64,000 nucleotides of DNA from positions 18,853-82,852 of the forward strand of contig CALFXX010000049.1 in NCBI GenBank assembly GCA_937952975.1. The letters are read 5' to 3'. Position 1 is the stretch's first letter. The number at the start of each line of letters is the position of its first letter. The DNA comes from an uncultured Alcaligenaceae bacterium (GTDB lineage: Bacteria > Pseudomonadota > Gammaproteobacteria > Burkholderiales > Burkholderiaceae_B). Under the pieces are notes generated by a model. It saw nothing but the letters and a program-made list of their open reading frames with translations, was not told where the DNA came from and did not search any database. Positions 46,601 through 57,478 of the stretch are shown in pieces. The translations under genes and the position numbers were made by a program.

Positions 46601-48829
46601 CTACCGTCGACGTGCCAAAAACACACCAGAGACTTCACTGAGGGCGCTCAGCGCGTATTGCAAATCGGTACCGTCGCGAATTTCGGCGGTAAACGCCATG
46701 TAAGCGATGGATGCCTTGGTTTGGGTGTTGACTGCAATGACGTTTAAGCGCAAGCGCGCGAACACTTCAGACAAATCTCTTAACAGCCCGGGGCGGTCTT
46801 GCGCCTGAATAATGATCTCAACAGGATAAAGCGCCCCGGGGGTCGCCGCAGACCATGCCACCTCGATGACCCGTTCGGGCTGGTGGCGACTTAAATCTGC
46901 GAACGTACTGCATGACGCGCGATGAATCGATACGCCCCGCCCCCGCGTGACGAACCCTTGGATCACATCGGGTGGTGCCGGACGGCAGCAGCGCGCCAAT
47001 TGTGTCAACAAGGAGCCCACACCCACAACCAAGACGTTACCTTTACCTGAGTCGCCTTTGCTTTCTGGTCGCAGCGCCTGCGCCATCAAGTCTGCGGTGC
47101 TTAAGTCGGGCTCTGGCGCCGCTGGTTGCAACACGGCGTCTATCTGACGCAAACTAAACTCTTCTTTTGCTGCGGCCACATATAAATCGTCCGCCCGCGC
47201 AAAACCCAACTGTTGGGCTAGTTGCTCTAGGTTGACTGCCGTCTTACCTAGCCGCTGCAGTTCTTTTTCAACCAAGGCCTGACCCTGTGTCGTACGTTGG
47301 GCCAACTCGATCGCATTGAACCAGGCCCGCACTTTGGCGCGCGCACGGGGGCTCGCCAAAAAACCCAACTGCGGGTTGAGCCAGTCGCGCGAAGGTCCAC
47401 CTGATTTGGTGGTGACGATTTCGACTGTCTGACCAGTTTGCAGCTGTGTACTCAACGGCACCATTTGCCCGTCCACCCGCGCACCCCGGCAGCGATGGCC
47501 AAGGTCTGTATGCAGGTGATAAGCAAAATCCACTGCCGTCGCACCGATTGGCAACTCAATCACACGTGCCTGCGGTGACAACACATAAATGCGGTCTTGC
47601 ACCACCCGACGTGGCTTGCTCGGCTGCGGTTCATCAGACTGTGCACCGGCCTCGGTATTCCAGGCCAATAGCTGACGCATCCAGGCTAATTGCCGATCGT
47701 ATTCAGCCACAGCAGGGGCCGGGCCGGCCCCTGACTGCCCAGCATGCGGCCGGGCTTCTTTGTAGCGCCAATGCGCAGCCATGCCAAACTCTGCAAACTC
47801 GTGCATGGCGCGGGTACGAATCTGCACTTCGAAAGGTCGTCCGGCAGAATCGGCCACAACGGTGTGCAACGACTTATAACCGTTGGGTTTAGGCCGAGAG
47901 ATGTAGTCGTCGAACTCGTCAGACACCGGCACCCACAACTCGTGTACTAAACCAAGTGCGGCATAGCACTCGCGCTCGTCTTGAACAATCACCCGCAAGG
48001 CGCGCACATCGTACAACTCGCCAAAAGCCAATTGCTTGGCGCGCATTTTGTTATGGATACTGTAGATATGTTTCGGTCGGCCTGACACCTCAGAAACGAT
48101 CCCTCGCGCAGCGAGCCCTTGCGCCAATTGTTCAACAGTCTGTGCAATAAAATCTTCACGCTCAATGCGTTTTTCTTCGAGTAATTTGGCGATTTCTTTA
48201 TAACGCTGAGGGTCGGTAAAACGAAAGGCAAGGTCTTCCATCTCCCACTTGATCTGCCAAATGCCCAACCGATTGGCCAGTGGCGTGTACAAATCGAGTG
48301 TCTCGCGCGCGAGCATCGGGTCGCAGGGTCGCTTCTCTGTTGCAAGCCAACGTAGTGTTTGCAGACGCGAAGCAAGGCGAATCAACACAATGCGCAAATC
48401 GGCTGCCATCGCCAACAGCATTTTGCGCAACATTTCTTTTTGATCGATTGAATCCAGCGCACCGTAAGTCGCGCCACTGGCAAGCGAACCCAGACGCGAC
48501 AATGCCTGCGTCCCCTGAACTAACTGGGCGACCTCAGGACTAAAGCGCTCGGAAACTGGATCGACGGCACGAGACTTTGGCCCCAGTGCCTCGCTCGTCT
48601 CAGAGATAAACATCAATAATGCCGCAACACGCGTCGCTGCATCGGCCTGCATATCTGAAAGAATTTTGGCTGAGCCCAGGGCATGCGCCAACAAAGTTTC
48701 GCCGCCACCCGTCACTTGCTCGGATAGCTTAGGCGTTACCCAATCGAGCGCACGCTGCACCAAAGACTGATCAGCAGGCAGCAAGCCGCTGATCAATGTA
48801 TGAAGATCTGCCGTAGAGACCTTAGACAA
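46601..48829 (-). CDS. relA: (p)ppGpp synthetase RelA
   Basis: A 742-residue long RSH protein. The hydrolase domain has lost the HD signature (LLMFISETSEA where SpoT has LLHDxxEDT), so it should not degrade ppGpp. The synthetase domain has GRPKHIYSIHNKM and the acidic EFDD form of the ExDD/RxKD motif, which marks RelA. TGS and C-terminal ACT domains follow (DRIYVLSPQARVIELP; IQAQDRPGLLRDLSEVF). The start is TTG at 48829 because no in-frame ATG lies between the upstream stop and the conserved region. Confidence 0.95.
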   Translation of the reverse strand: MSKVSTADLHTLISGLLPADQSLVQRALDWVTPKLSEQVTGGGETLLAHALGSAKILSDMQADAATRVAALLMFISETSEALGPKSRAVDPVSERFSPEVAQLVQGTQALSRLGSLASGATYGALDSIDQKEMLRKMLLAMAADLRIVLIRLASRLQTLRWLATEKRPCDPMLARETLDLYTPLANRLGIWQIKWEMEDLAFRFTDPQRYKEIAKLLEEKRIEREDFIAQTVEQLAQGLAARGIVSEVSGRPKHIYSIHNKMRAKQLAFGELYDVRALRVIVQDERECYAALGLVHELWVPVSDEFDDYISRPKPNGYKSLHTVVADSAGRPFEVQIRTRAMHEFAEFGMAAHWRYKEARPHAGQSGAGPAPAVAEYDRQLAWMRQLLAWNTEAGAQSDEPQPSKPRRVVQDRIYVLSPQARVIELPIGATAVDFAYHLHTDLGHRCRGARVDGQMVPLSTQLQTGQTVEIVTTKSGGPSRDWLNPQLGFLASPRARAKVRAWFNAIELAQRTTQGQALVEKELQRLGKTAVNLEQLAQQLGFARADDLYVAAAKEEFSLRQIDAVLQPAAPEPDLSTADLMAQALRPESKGDSGKGNVLVVGVGSLLTQLARCCRPAPPDVIQGFVTRGRGVSIHRASCSTFADLSRHQPERVIEVAWSAATPGALYPVEIIIQAQDRPGLLRDLSEVFARLRLNVIAVNTQTKASIAYMAFTAEIRDGTDLQYALSALSEVSGVFLARRR

Positions 48830-48853
48830 CGTAGACCATTCAGTGGTGAACCA

Positions 48854-49204
48854 TCAAACCGCAGCAGTGACGACAATTTCAACTTTGTAGTCGGCGCTTG
48901 CCAAACGCGCTTCGATCGTTGCGCGCGGTGGTGCGTTCCCCTCTGCGACCCAAGCATCCCAGGCCTTGTTCATGCCATCAAACTCTTTCATGTTGGCAAC
49001 AAAAATTTGTGCCATCAGGATACGGGTTTTATCAGTGCCCGCTGTTGCCAGAAGCTTGTCGATGACCGCGAGGATTTGCCCTGTTTGGCCAGTGATATCC
49101 TGAGTCGTGTCGTCAGCCACTTGACCTGCCAAGTAGGCAACACCGTTATGCACAGCCATGTCAGACAGACGCTTACCAACGTTTACTCGATGAATGTTAC
49201 TCAT
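48854..49204 (-). CDS. RidA/YjgF family protein
   Basis: A 116-residue member of the RidA family, whose members deaminate reactive enamine or imine intermediates. GVAYLAGQVADDT and the terminal RATIEARLASADYKVEIVVTA are family elements; the conserved Arg of the active site is in PPRATIEA. It sits 24 bp before relA on the same strand and 17 bp after pncB, forming a loose pncB-ridA-relA string. Confidence 0.9.
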   Translation of the reverse strand: MSNIHRVNVGKRLSDMAVHNGVAYLAGQVADDTTQDITGQTGQILAVIDKLLATAGTDKTRILMAQIFVANMKEFDGMNKAWDAWVAEGNAPPRATIEARLASADYKVEIVVTAAV

Positions 49205-49221
49205 AAAAATCCTTGAATCAA

Positions 49222-50397
49222 TTAGGCCGCAGGAAGTTCAAACACTTGACGCAAATACGCTAAGTACGCTTTGTCGTCACACATCGTTTTTTCGGGTGCA
49301 TCTGAGACTTTAGCCACGGGTTGCCCGTTACAGCGAATCATTTTCATCACGATTTGCAGTGGCTCGTGTCCCAAATCATTTGTCAGGTTGGTGCCAATGC
49401 CAAAGGCTGTACGGCAACGCCCTGCAAAACGACGCGTCAACTCAATCGCGCGTGGAAATGTTAACGCATCCGAAAAAATCAGGGTCTTGGTTCGCGCATC
49501 AACGCGGTTGGCGGTGTAGTGGGCAATCATGCGCTCACCCCATTCAAAGGGGTCACCAGAGTCATGGCGAGCACCATCAAACAGCTTACAAAAGTACATA
49601 TCGAAATCACGTAAAAAAGCCTCAAGCCCATAAACGTCTGATAACGCAATCCCTAAGTCGCCACGGTACTCTTTGGCCCAAGTTTCAAGGGCAAACACCT
49701 GCGTTTCGCGCAGCCGTGGCCCGAGCGCCTGACAAGCTTGCAAATATTCGTGCGCCATCGTGCCCAACGGCAAGACGCCATGCTTCATCGCGAACCACAC
49801 ATTGCTGGTTCCGGCAAAATGTTCGCCCATTTGCGCTTTCATCGTGGTCACGACTTCTTCGTGCCAGACATGCGAAAACCGTCTGCGCGTACCGTACTCG
49901 GCCACGCGAAACTCAGCCAAATCGGTCGCATCAAGCACCAATTTCATCTTAGTTTGCAAGCGCTTGCGGCCCTCGGCCCAGTCAGGGTCTGTGCAGACGT
50001 TACGAAAATAAACCTCGTTGACGATAGCCAGCACAGGGATTTCAAACAAAATCGTGTGTAACCAGGAGCCTTTGACTGAAATGGCAATTTCGCCAGGCAA
50101 CTCGCCCTCAGAGACCTCAATGCACTTCTCGGGCAGGTGAAATAAACCTAAGAAATCGATGAAATCACTTTTGATAAAGCGCAAACTTTTAAGGTAATCG
50201 AGCTCGTTGGGCTCGAACCGTAACTGACACAACGCATGGATTTCTTGCCGTATTTCATCGAGGTACGGACGCAAATTCACCCCTTGCGTGCGGCATTTAT
50301 AGCGATATTCAACCTGAGCCGCCGGAAAATGATGCAAAACCACCTGCATCATCGTGAATTTATAAAGATCTGTATCAAGTAGTGATTTGATAACCAT
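49222..50397 (-). CDS. pncB: Nicotinate phosphoribosyltransferase
   Basis: A 391-residue enzyme of NAD salvage joining nicotinate and PRPP. The start [14 protein letters not shown], the central GTRRRFS and the PRPP-site region [13 protein letters not shown] identify it; [12 protein letters not shown] lies near the C-terminus. It is divergent from fdxA with a 120-bp control region. Confidence 0.96.
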   Translation of the reverse strand: MVIKSLLDTDLYKFTMMQVVLHHFPAAQVEYRYKCRTQGVNLRPYLDEIRQEIHALCQLRFEPNELDYLKSLRFIKSDFIDFLGLFHLPEKCIEVSEGELPGEIAISVKGSWLHTILFEIPVLAIVNEVYFRNVCTDPDWAEGRKRLQTKMKLVLDATDLAEFRVAEYGTRRRFSHVWHEEVVTTMKAQMGEHFAGTSNVWFAMKHGVLPLGTMAHEYLQACQALGPRLRETQVFALETWAKEYRGDLGIALSDVYGLEAFLRDFDMYFCKLFDGARHDSGDPFEWGERMIAHYTANRVDARTKTLIFSDALTFPRAIELTRRFAGRCRTAFGIGTNLTNDLGHEPLQIVMKMIRCNGQPVAKVSDAPEKTMCDDKAYLAYLRQVFELPAA

Positions 50398-50517
50398 GAG
50401 TGTCCCAACCTTTCTAAAACCTTAGCACAGACAGTATTGATAAAACGGGTATCCCGACACAAGGGAGATGGTTTAGGTAAAATACTTTTTTTACTCAAAC
50501 GCTTCTTGGTAAACGAC

Positions 50518-50841
50518 ATGACGCACGTAGTGACCGAAAACTGTATCAAGTGCAAATTTACTGACTGTGTCGACGTCTGTCCGGTCGATTGTTTTCGCGA
50601 AGGACCAAATTTTTTGGTCATCGATCCCGACGAGTGTATTGATTGCGCAGTTTGCATCCCCGAATGCCCAGCCAACGCCATTTTTGCCGAAGAAGACGTG
50701 CCTCAGGATCAGATCAAATTTATTGCGCTAAACGCTGAGTTATCGCCACTCTTTGAAAGCATTAGTCGCAGCAAAGGCCCTCTGGCTGATGCAGATGACT
50801 GGCTTGACGTGCCCGACAAACTCAAGCACCTTGAGCGGTAA
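50518..50841 (+). CDS. fdxA: Seven-iron ferredoxin FdxA
   Basis: A 107-residue ferredoxin. Cys at 9, 12, 17, 21 and 25 and at 40, 43, 46 and 50 give the pattern of one 3Fe-4S and one 4Fe-4S cluster ([29 protein letters not shown]). The acidic C-terminal tail is family-typical. ATG at 50518 is chosen; the longer frame upstream is not conserved. The ferredoxin reductase gene follows 29 bp later. Confidence 0.95.
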   Translation: MTHVVTENCIKCKFTDCVDVCPVDCFREGPNFLVIDPDECIDCAVCIPECPANAIFAEEDVPQDQIKFIALNAELSPLFESISRSKGPLADADDWLDVPDKLKHLER

Positions 50842-50870
50842 TTGACTCGCGTCTTGTCGGCGGTACGTGC

Positions 50871-51698
50871 ATGGCATTGAATCAACCACCCGCCACCGCT
50901 GCCGTCGCTCGCTACTCAAAGCAGACGGTGATCCATAAAACGGTCTGGAACACAGAAAAGCTCTTCTCTTTGACAGTGACGCGGCCGCCAGGCTTCAGGT
51001 TTGTGCCAGGACAGTTCGCCAGGCTTGGGCTTGCGCTTGATCCCGACGCCCCCGAGACTCCGAACGAATGGCGAGCCTACTCAATGGTGTCTGGCCCAGA
51101 CGAAAATCAACTAGAGTTTTATTCGGTCGTCGTGCCAGACGGCAAATTCAGCCCGCCGCTGGCTCAACTCCAAGTTGGCGAGGCGCTTTGGATTAACAAC
51201 ACTGTCTTTGGTTTTCTGACCCTCGATACCTTTGTCGACGGAGAAGACTTATGGCTGCTAGCCACTGGTACCGGCCTGTCTGCCTACTTATCGATGCTTC
51301 GCGACCCCGGTACATTCAAGCGTTTTAAACGCATCGTTTTGGTGCACGGCGTACGTCTTGCCTTTGAGTTAGCCTACCGAAACGAGCTTTTATTACTGAT
51401 GCAGCGGTACCCCGGGCAGCTCACGTACCTACCCGTGACCACACAAGAACCGCTGACACAAGACTTATCACCCTCAGTAAGCTCAACAGGCCTCTCGCCC
51501 AACCGTCTCACGACCCTACTGAGTAGCGGCGAGCTTGAACAACGCGTTGGCTGCAAACTTGACCCAAGTCACTCTAGGATCATGTTATGCGGCAATCCGG
51601 CGATGGTGACAGAGATGCGTGGCTTACTCAGTGAACGCGATTTTGCGGCCGGCAGGCGTGGCGTCGCCGGCAATTTAGCCGTTGAAAACTACTGGTAA
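50871..51698 (+). CDS. fpr: Ferredoxin-NADP reductase
   Basis: A 275-residue bacterial FNR. FAD contacts are in WRAYSMVSGP, the NADP domain has LLATGTGLSAYLSMLRDP and CGNPAMVTEMR, and the C-terminal ENYW stacks on the flavin. It probably exchanges electrons between NADPH and the FdxA encoded just upstream. Confidence 0.95.
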   Translation: MALNQPPATAAVARYSKQTVIHKTVWNTEKLFSLTVTRPPGFRFVPGQFARLGLALDPDAPETPNEWRAYSMVSGPDENQLEFYSVVVPDGKFSPPLAQLQVGEALWINNTVFGFLTLDTFVDGEDLWLLATGTGLSAYLSMLRDPGTFKRFKRIVLVHGVRLAFELAYRNELLLLMQRYPGQLTYLPVTTQEPLTQDLSPSVSSTGLSPNRLTTLLSSGELEQRVGCKLDPSHSRIMLCGNPAMVTEMRGLLSERDFAAGRRGVAGNLAVENYW

Positions 51699-51834
51699 TT
51701 AGAGCCAAATTATGCAACCCGTGGCACTAACACGACATTTTGCTGCATTGCAACACAAAAAAACATCAAATCAAGCATACCCCGCTCAGATCAGGTGATA
51801 ATCAAATCCTCAAGCTCACAACTGGATTCGCTCA

Positions 51835-53061
51835 ATGCTCTATCAAATGCATGAAATGCAGCGCGCCCTGATGGCACCGCTCACCCACTTCAGCGAAATC
51901 AACGCCAAATTATTCACGCATGCGGCAAGCCCCTTTGCCTACACACCGCTGGCCAGGCAAGTCGCTGCCAGTTATGAGCTCATTTATCGCCTCGGTAAAT
52001 CTTACGAAAAGCCCGCCTGGGGGATTCCAACCACTGAGGTCGGCGGCAAGTCAGTCGCGGTCGATCAAGAGGTGGCGCTCGCGCTTCCTTTCTGTCATTT
52101 GCTGCACTTTACCCGTGATCTGCCAGCCAAGGCGCGCAAAGCAGATCCAACGATTTTACTGGTGGCACCGATGTCAGGGCATCACTCAACGCTGTTGCGT
52201 GACACCGTTCGTGCCCTGCTGCCGAACCATGAGATTTATCTCACAGACTGGATCGATGCGCGCATGGTGCCCGCATCAAAAGGTGGCTTCAGCCTGAACG
52301 ACTACGTTTGTTATTTACAAGAATTCATGCGTCATTTAGGTCCTGACGTCCATCTGATGTCGGTCTGTCAGCCCACAGTGCCGGCCTTAGCTGCCGTCTC
52401 ACTGATGGCCACGAACAAAGACCCTTGCCTGCCGCGCACAATGACGATGATGGGCGGACCGATCGATCCCCGCTGCTCGCCGACTCAAGTCAATAGACTG
52501 GCGACAACCAAGCCGTTTGAATGGTTCGAACAAAAGCTCATCCATACTGTGCCAGCCCAGTACCCAGGCGCGGGTCGACGCGTCTATCCGGGCTTTTTGC
52601 AACACGCTGGCTTTATGTCGATGAACCCAGACCGGCACCTTAAGTCTCACTACGATTTTTATCTTGACTTACTACGCGGCGACGACGAAGACGCCGAAGC
52701 GCATCGCAAGTTTTATAACGAGTACAACGCAGTGCTCGATATGTCAGAAGAGTTTTATCTGGATACGATTCGTACGGTCTTTCAAGAGTTCGCTTTGCCC
52801 AATGGCACTTGGGAGATTGATGGTCAATTGGTGACCCCAAGTGACATTAAAACAGTCGCCTTATTCACAATCGAAGGTGAGCTTGACGACATTTCAGGCG
52901 AAGGGCAAACGCGCGCGGCACAAGATTTATGCTCAGGGATTCCGGCCAAGCGCAAACAGCACTACACCGCGCCTGAGTGTGGACATTACGGGATTTTTGC
53001 CGGTCGTCGCTGGCGCACGACAATCTGCCCTCAAATCGCAGAGTTCGTGCGCAAATACTAG
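51835..53061 (+). CDS. phaZ: Intracellular polyhydroxyalkanoate depolymerase
   Basis: A 408-residue cytoplasmic PHB depolymerase that mobilises storage granules. The nucleophile is a Cys, C178 in [11 protein letters not shown], as in the Ralstonia PhaZ1 type. The acid is in EGELDDISG and the His in [10 protein letters not shown]. The presence of this gene implies that the host stores PHB. No synthase gene is in the window. Confidence 0.94.
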   Translation: MLYQMHEMQRALMAPLTHFSEINAKLFTHAASPFAYTPLARQVAASYELIYRLGKSYEKPAWGIPTTEVGGKSVAVDQEVALALPFCHLLHFTRDLPAKARKADPTILLVAPMSGHHSTLLRDTVRALLPNHEIYLTDWIDARMVPASKGGFSLNDYVCYLQEFMRHLGPDVHLMSVCQPTVPALAAVSLMATNKDPCLPRTMTMMGGPIDPRCSPTQVNRLATTKPFEWFEQKLIHTVPAQYPGAGRRVYPGFLQHAGFMSMNPDRHLKSHYDFYLDLLRGDDEDAEAHRKFYNEYNAVLDMSEEFYLDTIRTVFQEFALPNGTWEIDGQLVTPSDIKTVALFTIEGELDDISGEGQTRAAQDLCSGIPAKRKQHYTAPECGHYGIFAGRRWRTTICPQIAEFVRKY

Positions 53062-53126
53062 TTTTTTTTCAAAGCACTCTTCTCAGGTGGCTCGCTCAGG
53101 TTGCGCGAGCTCAATTGTTCGATACC

Positions 53127-53774
53127 ATGCTTGCTCAACGCATCAATGCCCTATTGCCTCAAACGCAGTGCACGAAATGCGGCTATCAAGGCTGTGAACC
53201 GTATGCCCAGGCCATTGCTCTGGACGAGGCTGCGATTAACCGCTGCCCTCCGGGAGGGCACGAGGGGATCGTTGCCTTAGCAAACTTGCTCAAGCGGCCC
53301 GTGATTGAGCTCGACACGGCTTGCGGCACACATCAACCGCTTCGGGTTGCGGTTATCGATGAACAATTTTGTATCGGATGCACCTTATGTATCCAAGCAT
53401 GTCCAGTCGACGCCATCATCGGCGCTTCAAAACTGATGCACACGGTTTTGCCTGAGCAATGCACAGGCTGCGACTTATGCGTCGCCCCCTGCCCAGTGGA
53501 TTGCATCTCGATGGTTCCGGTCAAGCCAACTCGCACCTGGACACCGCAAGACGCGACACGTGCACGCACACAATTTGAGATGCGGCAGCGACGCTTGGCG
53601 CAACAGCCTGAGTCGCTTCGACAGTCGACCGATATCAGCGCGTCTGCCGCGAGCGCCTCGCCAGCGATCGCAACGCAAGAGGTTGTCGCAGCCGATCACC
53701 TAGACAAGCAGGCGGCAATCGCACAGGCTCTGGCGCGTGCACGCGCGCGACGTGCCGCGCAGCCAGGCCGGTAG
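53127..53774 (+). CDS. RnfB/RsxB-like iron-sulfur protein
   Basis: A 215-residue ferredoxin-like protein. The N-terminal four-Cys domain (C15, C18, C23, C40: [14 protein letters not shown]...RCPPGG) matches RnfB, and two CxxCxxCxxxCP clusters follow ([24 protein letters not shown]). An Ala/Arg-rich tail ends it. There is no N-terminal membrane helix and no other rnf gene nearby, so it is a solo soluble RnfB relative. It lies directly before nth. Confidence 0.88.
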   Translation: MLAQRINALLPQTQCTKCGYQGCEPYAQAIALDEAAINRCPPGGHEGIVALANLLKRPVIELDTACGTHQPLRVAVIDEQFCIGCTLCIQACPVDAIIGASKLMHTVLPEQCTGCDLCVAPCPVDCISMVPVKPTRTWTPQDATRARTQFEMRQRRLAQQPESLRQSTDISASAASASPAIATQEVVAADHLDKQAAIAQALARARARRAAQPGR

Positions 53775-53864
53775 CCGTGTGATCCTCGTGATCCCGGCGT
53801 TCTCCTTTAGCGCTCTGAGTACGCTTTACCCAGATAGCAATTTAATGACGGACAGGCATAGTCT

Positions 53865-54500
53865 ATGAATCCAGAAAAACGACGTGAGATTTTCAGTCGT
53901 ATGCAGGCTGCAGACCCGCACCCCACAACTGAGCTCGAATACAAAAGTGATTTTCAATTGTTGATTGCTGTGCTGCTCTCGGCGCAAACAACGGATAAAG
54001 CAGTCAATCTGGCGACGCAAAAGTTTTTTGCCAAACACGGCACACCAAAGGGTTTGCTTGCACTAGGCGAGGTAAAACTTGCTGACTACATCAAGACGAT
54101 CGGACTGTATAAAACTAAGGCTAAGAACGTACTCGCCACCTGCCAGATTTTGCTAGACCAGCATAACGGCAAGGTTCCACAAACCCGCGAAGCCCTTGAA
54201 GCCTTACCCGGAGTGGGTCGCAAAACAGCTAACGTGGTGTTGAACACCGCCTTCGGGCAACCCACCATTGCGGTCGACACCCATATTTTTAGGGTGTCAA
54301 ACCGAACAAAAATCGCACCAGGCAAAGACGTTGTCGCGGTTGAAAAAGGCCTAGAAAAATTTGTACCTGACGAGTTCAAACTCAACGTGCATCACTGGCT
54401 GATTTTGCACGGCCGCTACATTTGCGTGGCGCGCACCCCAAAATGCCCGCAATGCGGCATCGCCGATTTGTGCGAATACCGGCCAAAAACCAAAGCCTGA
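53865..54500 (+). CDS. nth: Endonuclease III
   Basis: A 211-residue base-excision glycosylase/AP lyase for oxidised pyrimidines. The helix-hairpin-helix LPGVGRKTANVV contains catalytic K120; D138 is in AVDTHIFR. A C-terminal 4Fe-4S loop has CVARTPKCPQCGIADLC. The following 190 bp hold only a weak CGCCCAAG/CTTGGGCG inverted repeat (54519-54551). Confidence 0.97.
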   Translation: MNPEKRREIFSRMQAADPHPTTELEYKSDFQLLIAVLLSAQTTDKAVNLATQKFFAKHGTPKGLLALGEVKLADYIKTIGLYKTKAKNVLATCQILLDQHNGKVPQTREALEALPGVGRKTANVVLNTAFGQPTIAVDTHIFRVSNRTKIAPGKDVVAVEKGLEKFVPDEFKLNVHHWLILHGRYICVARTPKCPQCGIADLCEYRPKTKA

Positions 54501-54693
54501 CGCCCCAGATGTCTTAGCCGCCCAAGGTGACTTCGCCCCGGAGCTTGGGCGACTCGTACGAACGGGCCATGACTAAGGGTTGTTACTAAGACTAACGCCA
54601 CCTATGACAAACCCGCATTCAGCTTTTGCTGCACTTGCGTCATAATGCGCGCTCGCATCCAAAAATACTCTACTCGCAAAGATACGCATACGC

Positions 54694-55467
54694 ATGAAAG
54701 ACATCATCCTTGAGACGACCAATCTCACCAAGGAATTCAAAGGCTTTGTGGCGGTCAACGACGTCTCGCTCAGTGTTCAGCGGGGTCAGATTCACGCCTT
54801 GATTGGCCCGAATGGTGCCGGCAAGACCACCTGTTTTAATTTATTAACGAAATTTTTGCCTCCAACGCGCGGCAAAATCCTCTTTAATGGTGTCGACATT
54901 ACGGGCGATCGTCCGGCGCAGATCGCACGCCGAGGCATCATTCGCTCGTTTCAAATCTCCGCAGTGTTTCCGCATTTAACGGTGCTTGAAAACGTCCGCA
55001 TTGGCTTGCAACGGCAAACCGGTATGTCATTTCATTTTTGGAAGAGCGACAAACGCCTGAATGAATTGAACGATCGCGCTCAAGCCTTGCTTGAACAAGT
55101 GGATCTTGGCAACTTTACAAACGAAATCACCGGCAGCCTGCCTTACGGGCGCAAGCGCGCACTCGAAATCGCTACGACGTTGGCGATGGAACCAGAACTG
55201 ATGTTGCTAGATGAACCTACACAAGGCATGGGCCACGAAGACGTCGATCGCGTCACTCAGTTAATCAAACGCGTCAGCGTGGGACGCACCATCCTGATGG
55301 TTGAGCACAACATGAACGTTGTATCGTCTATTGCAGACACCATCACGGTGTTGGCACGCGGTGCAGTGTTGGCCGAAGGCAATTACGCCCACGTATCAAA
55401 AGACCCCTTGGTCATGGAAGCCTACATGGGCACCACTGAAGGTGAACTCGTCGGAGCACACGCATGA
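54694..55467 (+). CDS. livG: HAAT-type ABC transporter ATP-binding protein (LivG-like)
   Basis: A 257-residue ATPase of the branched-chain amino acid (HAAT) importer family. Walker A is GPNGAGKT (38-45), the signature region is SLPYGRKRALEIA and Walker B is LMLLDEP. The C-terminal YMG segment is LivG-typical. It overlaps the next gene by 4 nt (ATGA). The true substrate of the system may be an amino acid, amide, urea or aromatic acid. Confidence 0.92.
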   Translation: MKDIILETTNLTKEFKGFVAVNDVSLSVQRGQIHALIGPNGAGKTTCFNLLTKFLPPTRGKILFNGVDITGDRPAQIARRGIIRSFQISAVFPHLTVLENVRIGLQRQTGMSFHFWKSDKRLNELNDRAQALLEQVDLGNFTNEITGSLPYGRKRALEIATTLAMEPELMLLDEPTQGMGHEDVDRVTQLIKRVSVGRTILMVEHNMNVVSSIADTITVLARGAVLAEGNYAHVSKDPLVMEAYMGTTEGELVGAHA

Positions 55468-56174
55468 GCGCCGCCGCACTTGAAATCAAAGGCTTAAACG
55501 CTTGGTATGGCGAATCGCACATTTTGCATGGTGTAGACCTCACTGTACATAAAGGTGAGGTCGTCACCTTGCTCGGGCGTAATGGCGCTGGGCGCACCAC
55601 GACACTGCGCGCGATCCTGGGTCTGACAGGCACACGAACCGGCTCGGTCCGAATCGGTGGTACCGAGGCCATTGAGATGCCCACTTTTAAAGTCGCTCAA
55701 TTGGGCGTCGGGTATTGCCCTGAAGAGCGCGGCATCTTCTCGAGCTTGTCCTGTGAAGAAAATCTGCTGCTACCTCCTCCGGTAGGCGCGTTGGGTGGCG
55801 GGATGTCACTGTCAGAAATTTACGAAATGTTTCCCAATCTGCTTGAGCGTCGCAATTCGCCTGGCACGCGCCTATCGGGCGGTGAACAGCAAATGTTGGC
55901 TGTCGCACGCATCTTGCGCACCGGCGCTAATCTGTTGTTGCTTGACGAAATCTCTGAGGGGCTGGCCCCCGTGATCGTGCAAACCTTGGGACGCATGATC
56001 AAAATGCTCAAAGCAAAGGGTTACACCATAGTGATGGTCGAACAGAATTTTCGTTTTGCCGCCCCGTTGGCTGACCGCTTTTATGTCATGGAGCATGGAC
56101 AAATTGTCGAGCATTTTGACGCCGCAGAGCTCTCGTCCAAGCAAGGTGTTTTGACCGAGTTACTAGGCGTTTAG
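55464..56174 (+). CDS. livF: HAAT-type ABC transporter ATP-binding protein (LivF-like)
   Basis: A 236-residue second ATPase. The Walker A motif reads GRNGAGRTTT, with Arg (R44) in place of the Lys that contacts ATP phosphates. The ABC signature LSGGEQQM and Walker B LLLLDE are intact. If real, the substitution may make this the weaker of the two ATP sites. It starts within the end of livG. Confidence 0.9.
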   Translation: MSAAALEIKGLNAWYGESHILHGVDLTVHKGEVVTLLGRNGAGRTTTLRAILGLTGTRTGSVRIGGTEAIEMPTFKVAQLGVGYCPEERGIFSSLSCEENLLLPPPVGALGGGMSLSEIYEMFPNLLERRNSPGTRLSGGEQQMLAVARILRTGANLLLLDEISEGLAPVIVQTLGRMIKMLKAKGYTIVMVEQNFRFAAPLADRFYVMEHGQIVEHFDAAELSSKQGVLTELLGV

Positions 56175-56258
56175 TCATTATTTGGCTTGTATGATGGCGT
56201 CATTGCAGCTTGGCGCCTTATTTTTATCGTTGCGTGTCGCAATATTTCGGAGAACCAC

Positions 56259-57470
56259 ATGAAACTTCGCACTCTGAGTGCTTCGCTGATGTTGGCCGGT
56301 TTTGGCCTCGTTTCACAATCAGCTTTAGCCAACATTTCTGATGATGTTATTCGTATCGGTTTTATCACCGATATGGCAAGCGTCTACTCTGACATCGATG
56401 GCGCAGGCGGCATCGAGGCAGCTCGCATGGCAATCGCTGACGCAGGCGGTGAGATCAATGGTAAAAAAATCGAATTGATTTTTGCTGATCATCAGAACAA
56501 AGCCGACGTCGCAGCCGCAAAGGCACGCGAATGGTTTGACCAGCAAAAAATCGATATGCTCATGGGCGGCACAAACTCTGGCGTGAACTTAGCGTTGGCT
56601 GGTATCGCTGCTGAAAAGAAAAAAGTGTTTATGGCAGTGGGCGCTGCAGCCTCTGACCTAACCGGCTCACAATGCTCGCCTTACACCGCTCACTGGGCGT
56701 ATGACACGGTAGCCCTTGCCCGCGGCACGGGTTCAGCCATTGTGAAAGCAGGCGGCAAATCATGGTACTTCTTGACGGCCGATTACGCGTTTGGTCATGC
56801 ACTTGAGCGTGACACTGCAAACGTCGTGAAAGCCGCTGGTGGTGAAATCAAAGGCCAAGTTCGCGCACCATTGAACTCGGCAGATTTTTCATCGTTCTTG
56901 CTGCAAGCACAAAGCTCTGGCGCACAAATCTTAGGTTTGGCTAACGCAGGCGGCGACACGATCAACTCAATCAAAGCTGCGAACGAGTTTGGTATCGGCA
57001 AAACCATGAAAATGGCAGGCTTGTTGATTTTTATTAATGACATCCACTCACTGGGATTGAATGTCACACAAGGCATGCAGTTCACCGATGGTTGGTACTG
57101 GGATCAAAACGACGAGACTCGCGCTTGGTCGGCCAAGTTTGAAGCCAAAATCAAGCGTAAACCTTCAATGGTTCAAGCCGGTGACTATTCTGCCGTTTCT
57201 TACTATTTGCAAGCCGTTAAAGCCACAGGCAGCGACGATGCGGATACCGTAATGAAATGGCTGAAATCCACCAAGATCAACGACATGTTTGCCAAAAACG
57301 GCTACTTGCGCGAAGACGGGCGTATGGTTCACGACATGTTCTTGATGGAAGTCAAGAAGCCGAGCGAATCAAAAGGCCCTTGGGATTACTACAAGCAACT
57401 CGCGGTATTGCCTGGTGAGTCGGTTTACACCACGCTTGCTGAATCTACCTGCAAACTTATCAAGAAGTAA
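56259..57470 (+). CDS. HAAT-type ABC transporter substrate-binding protein
   Basis: A 403-residue periplasmic receptor of the type I (LivJ/LivK) fold. The signal peptide is MKLRTLSASLMLAGFGLVSQSALA. Typical parts are IRIGFITDMASVYSDIDGAGGIEAARMAI, the Gly/Thr ligand loop at LMGGTNSGVNLAL and DYAFGHALERD. ATG 56259 has GGAGA 6 nt upstream. It is placed between the ATPase genes and the permease genes, with a strong stem-loop after it. The ligand is not evident. Confidence 0.93.
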   Translation: MKLRTLSASLMLAGFGLVSQSALANISDDVIRIGFITDMASVYSDIDGAGGIEAARMAIADAGGEINGKKIELIFADHQNKADVAAAKAREWFDQQKIDMLMGGTNSGVNLALAGIAAEKKKVFMAVGAAASDLTGSQCSPYTAHWAYDTVALARGTGSAIVKAGGKSWYFLTADYAFGHALERDTANVVKAAGGEIKGQVRAPLNSADFSSFLLQAQSSGAQILGLANAGGDTINSIKAANEFGIGKTMKMAGLLIFINDIHSLGLNVTQGMQFTDGWYWDQNDETRAWSAKFEAKIKRKPSMVQAGDYSAVSYYLQAVKATGSDDADTVMKWLKSTKINDMFAKNGYLREDGRMVHDMFLMEVKKPSESKGPWDYYKQLAVLPGESVYTTLAESTCKLIKK

Positions 57471-57478
57471 GCACAATC

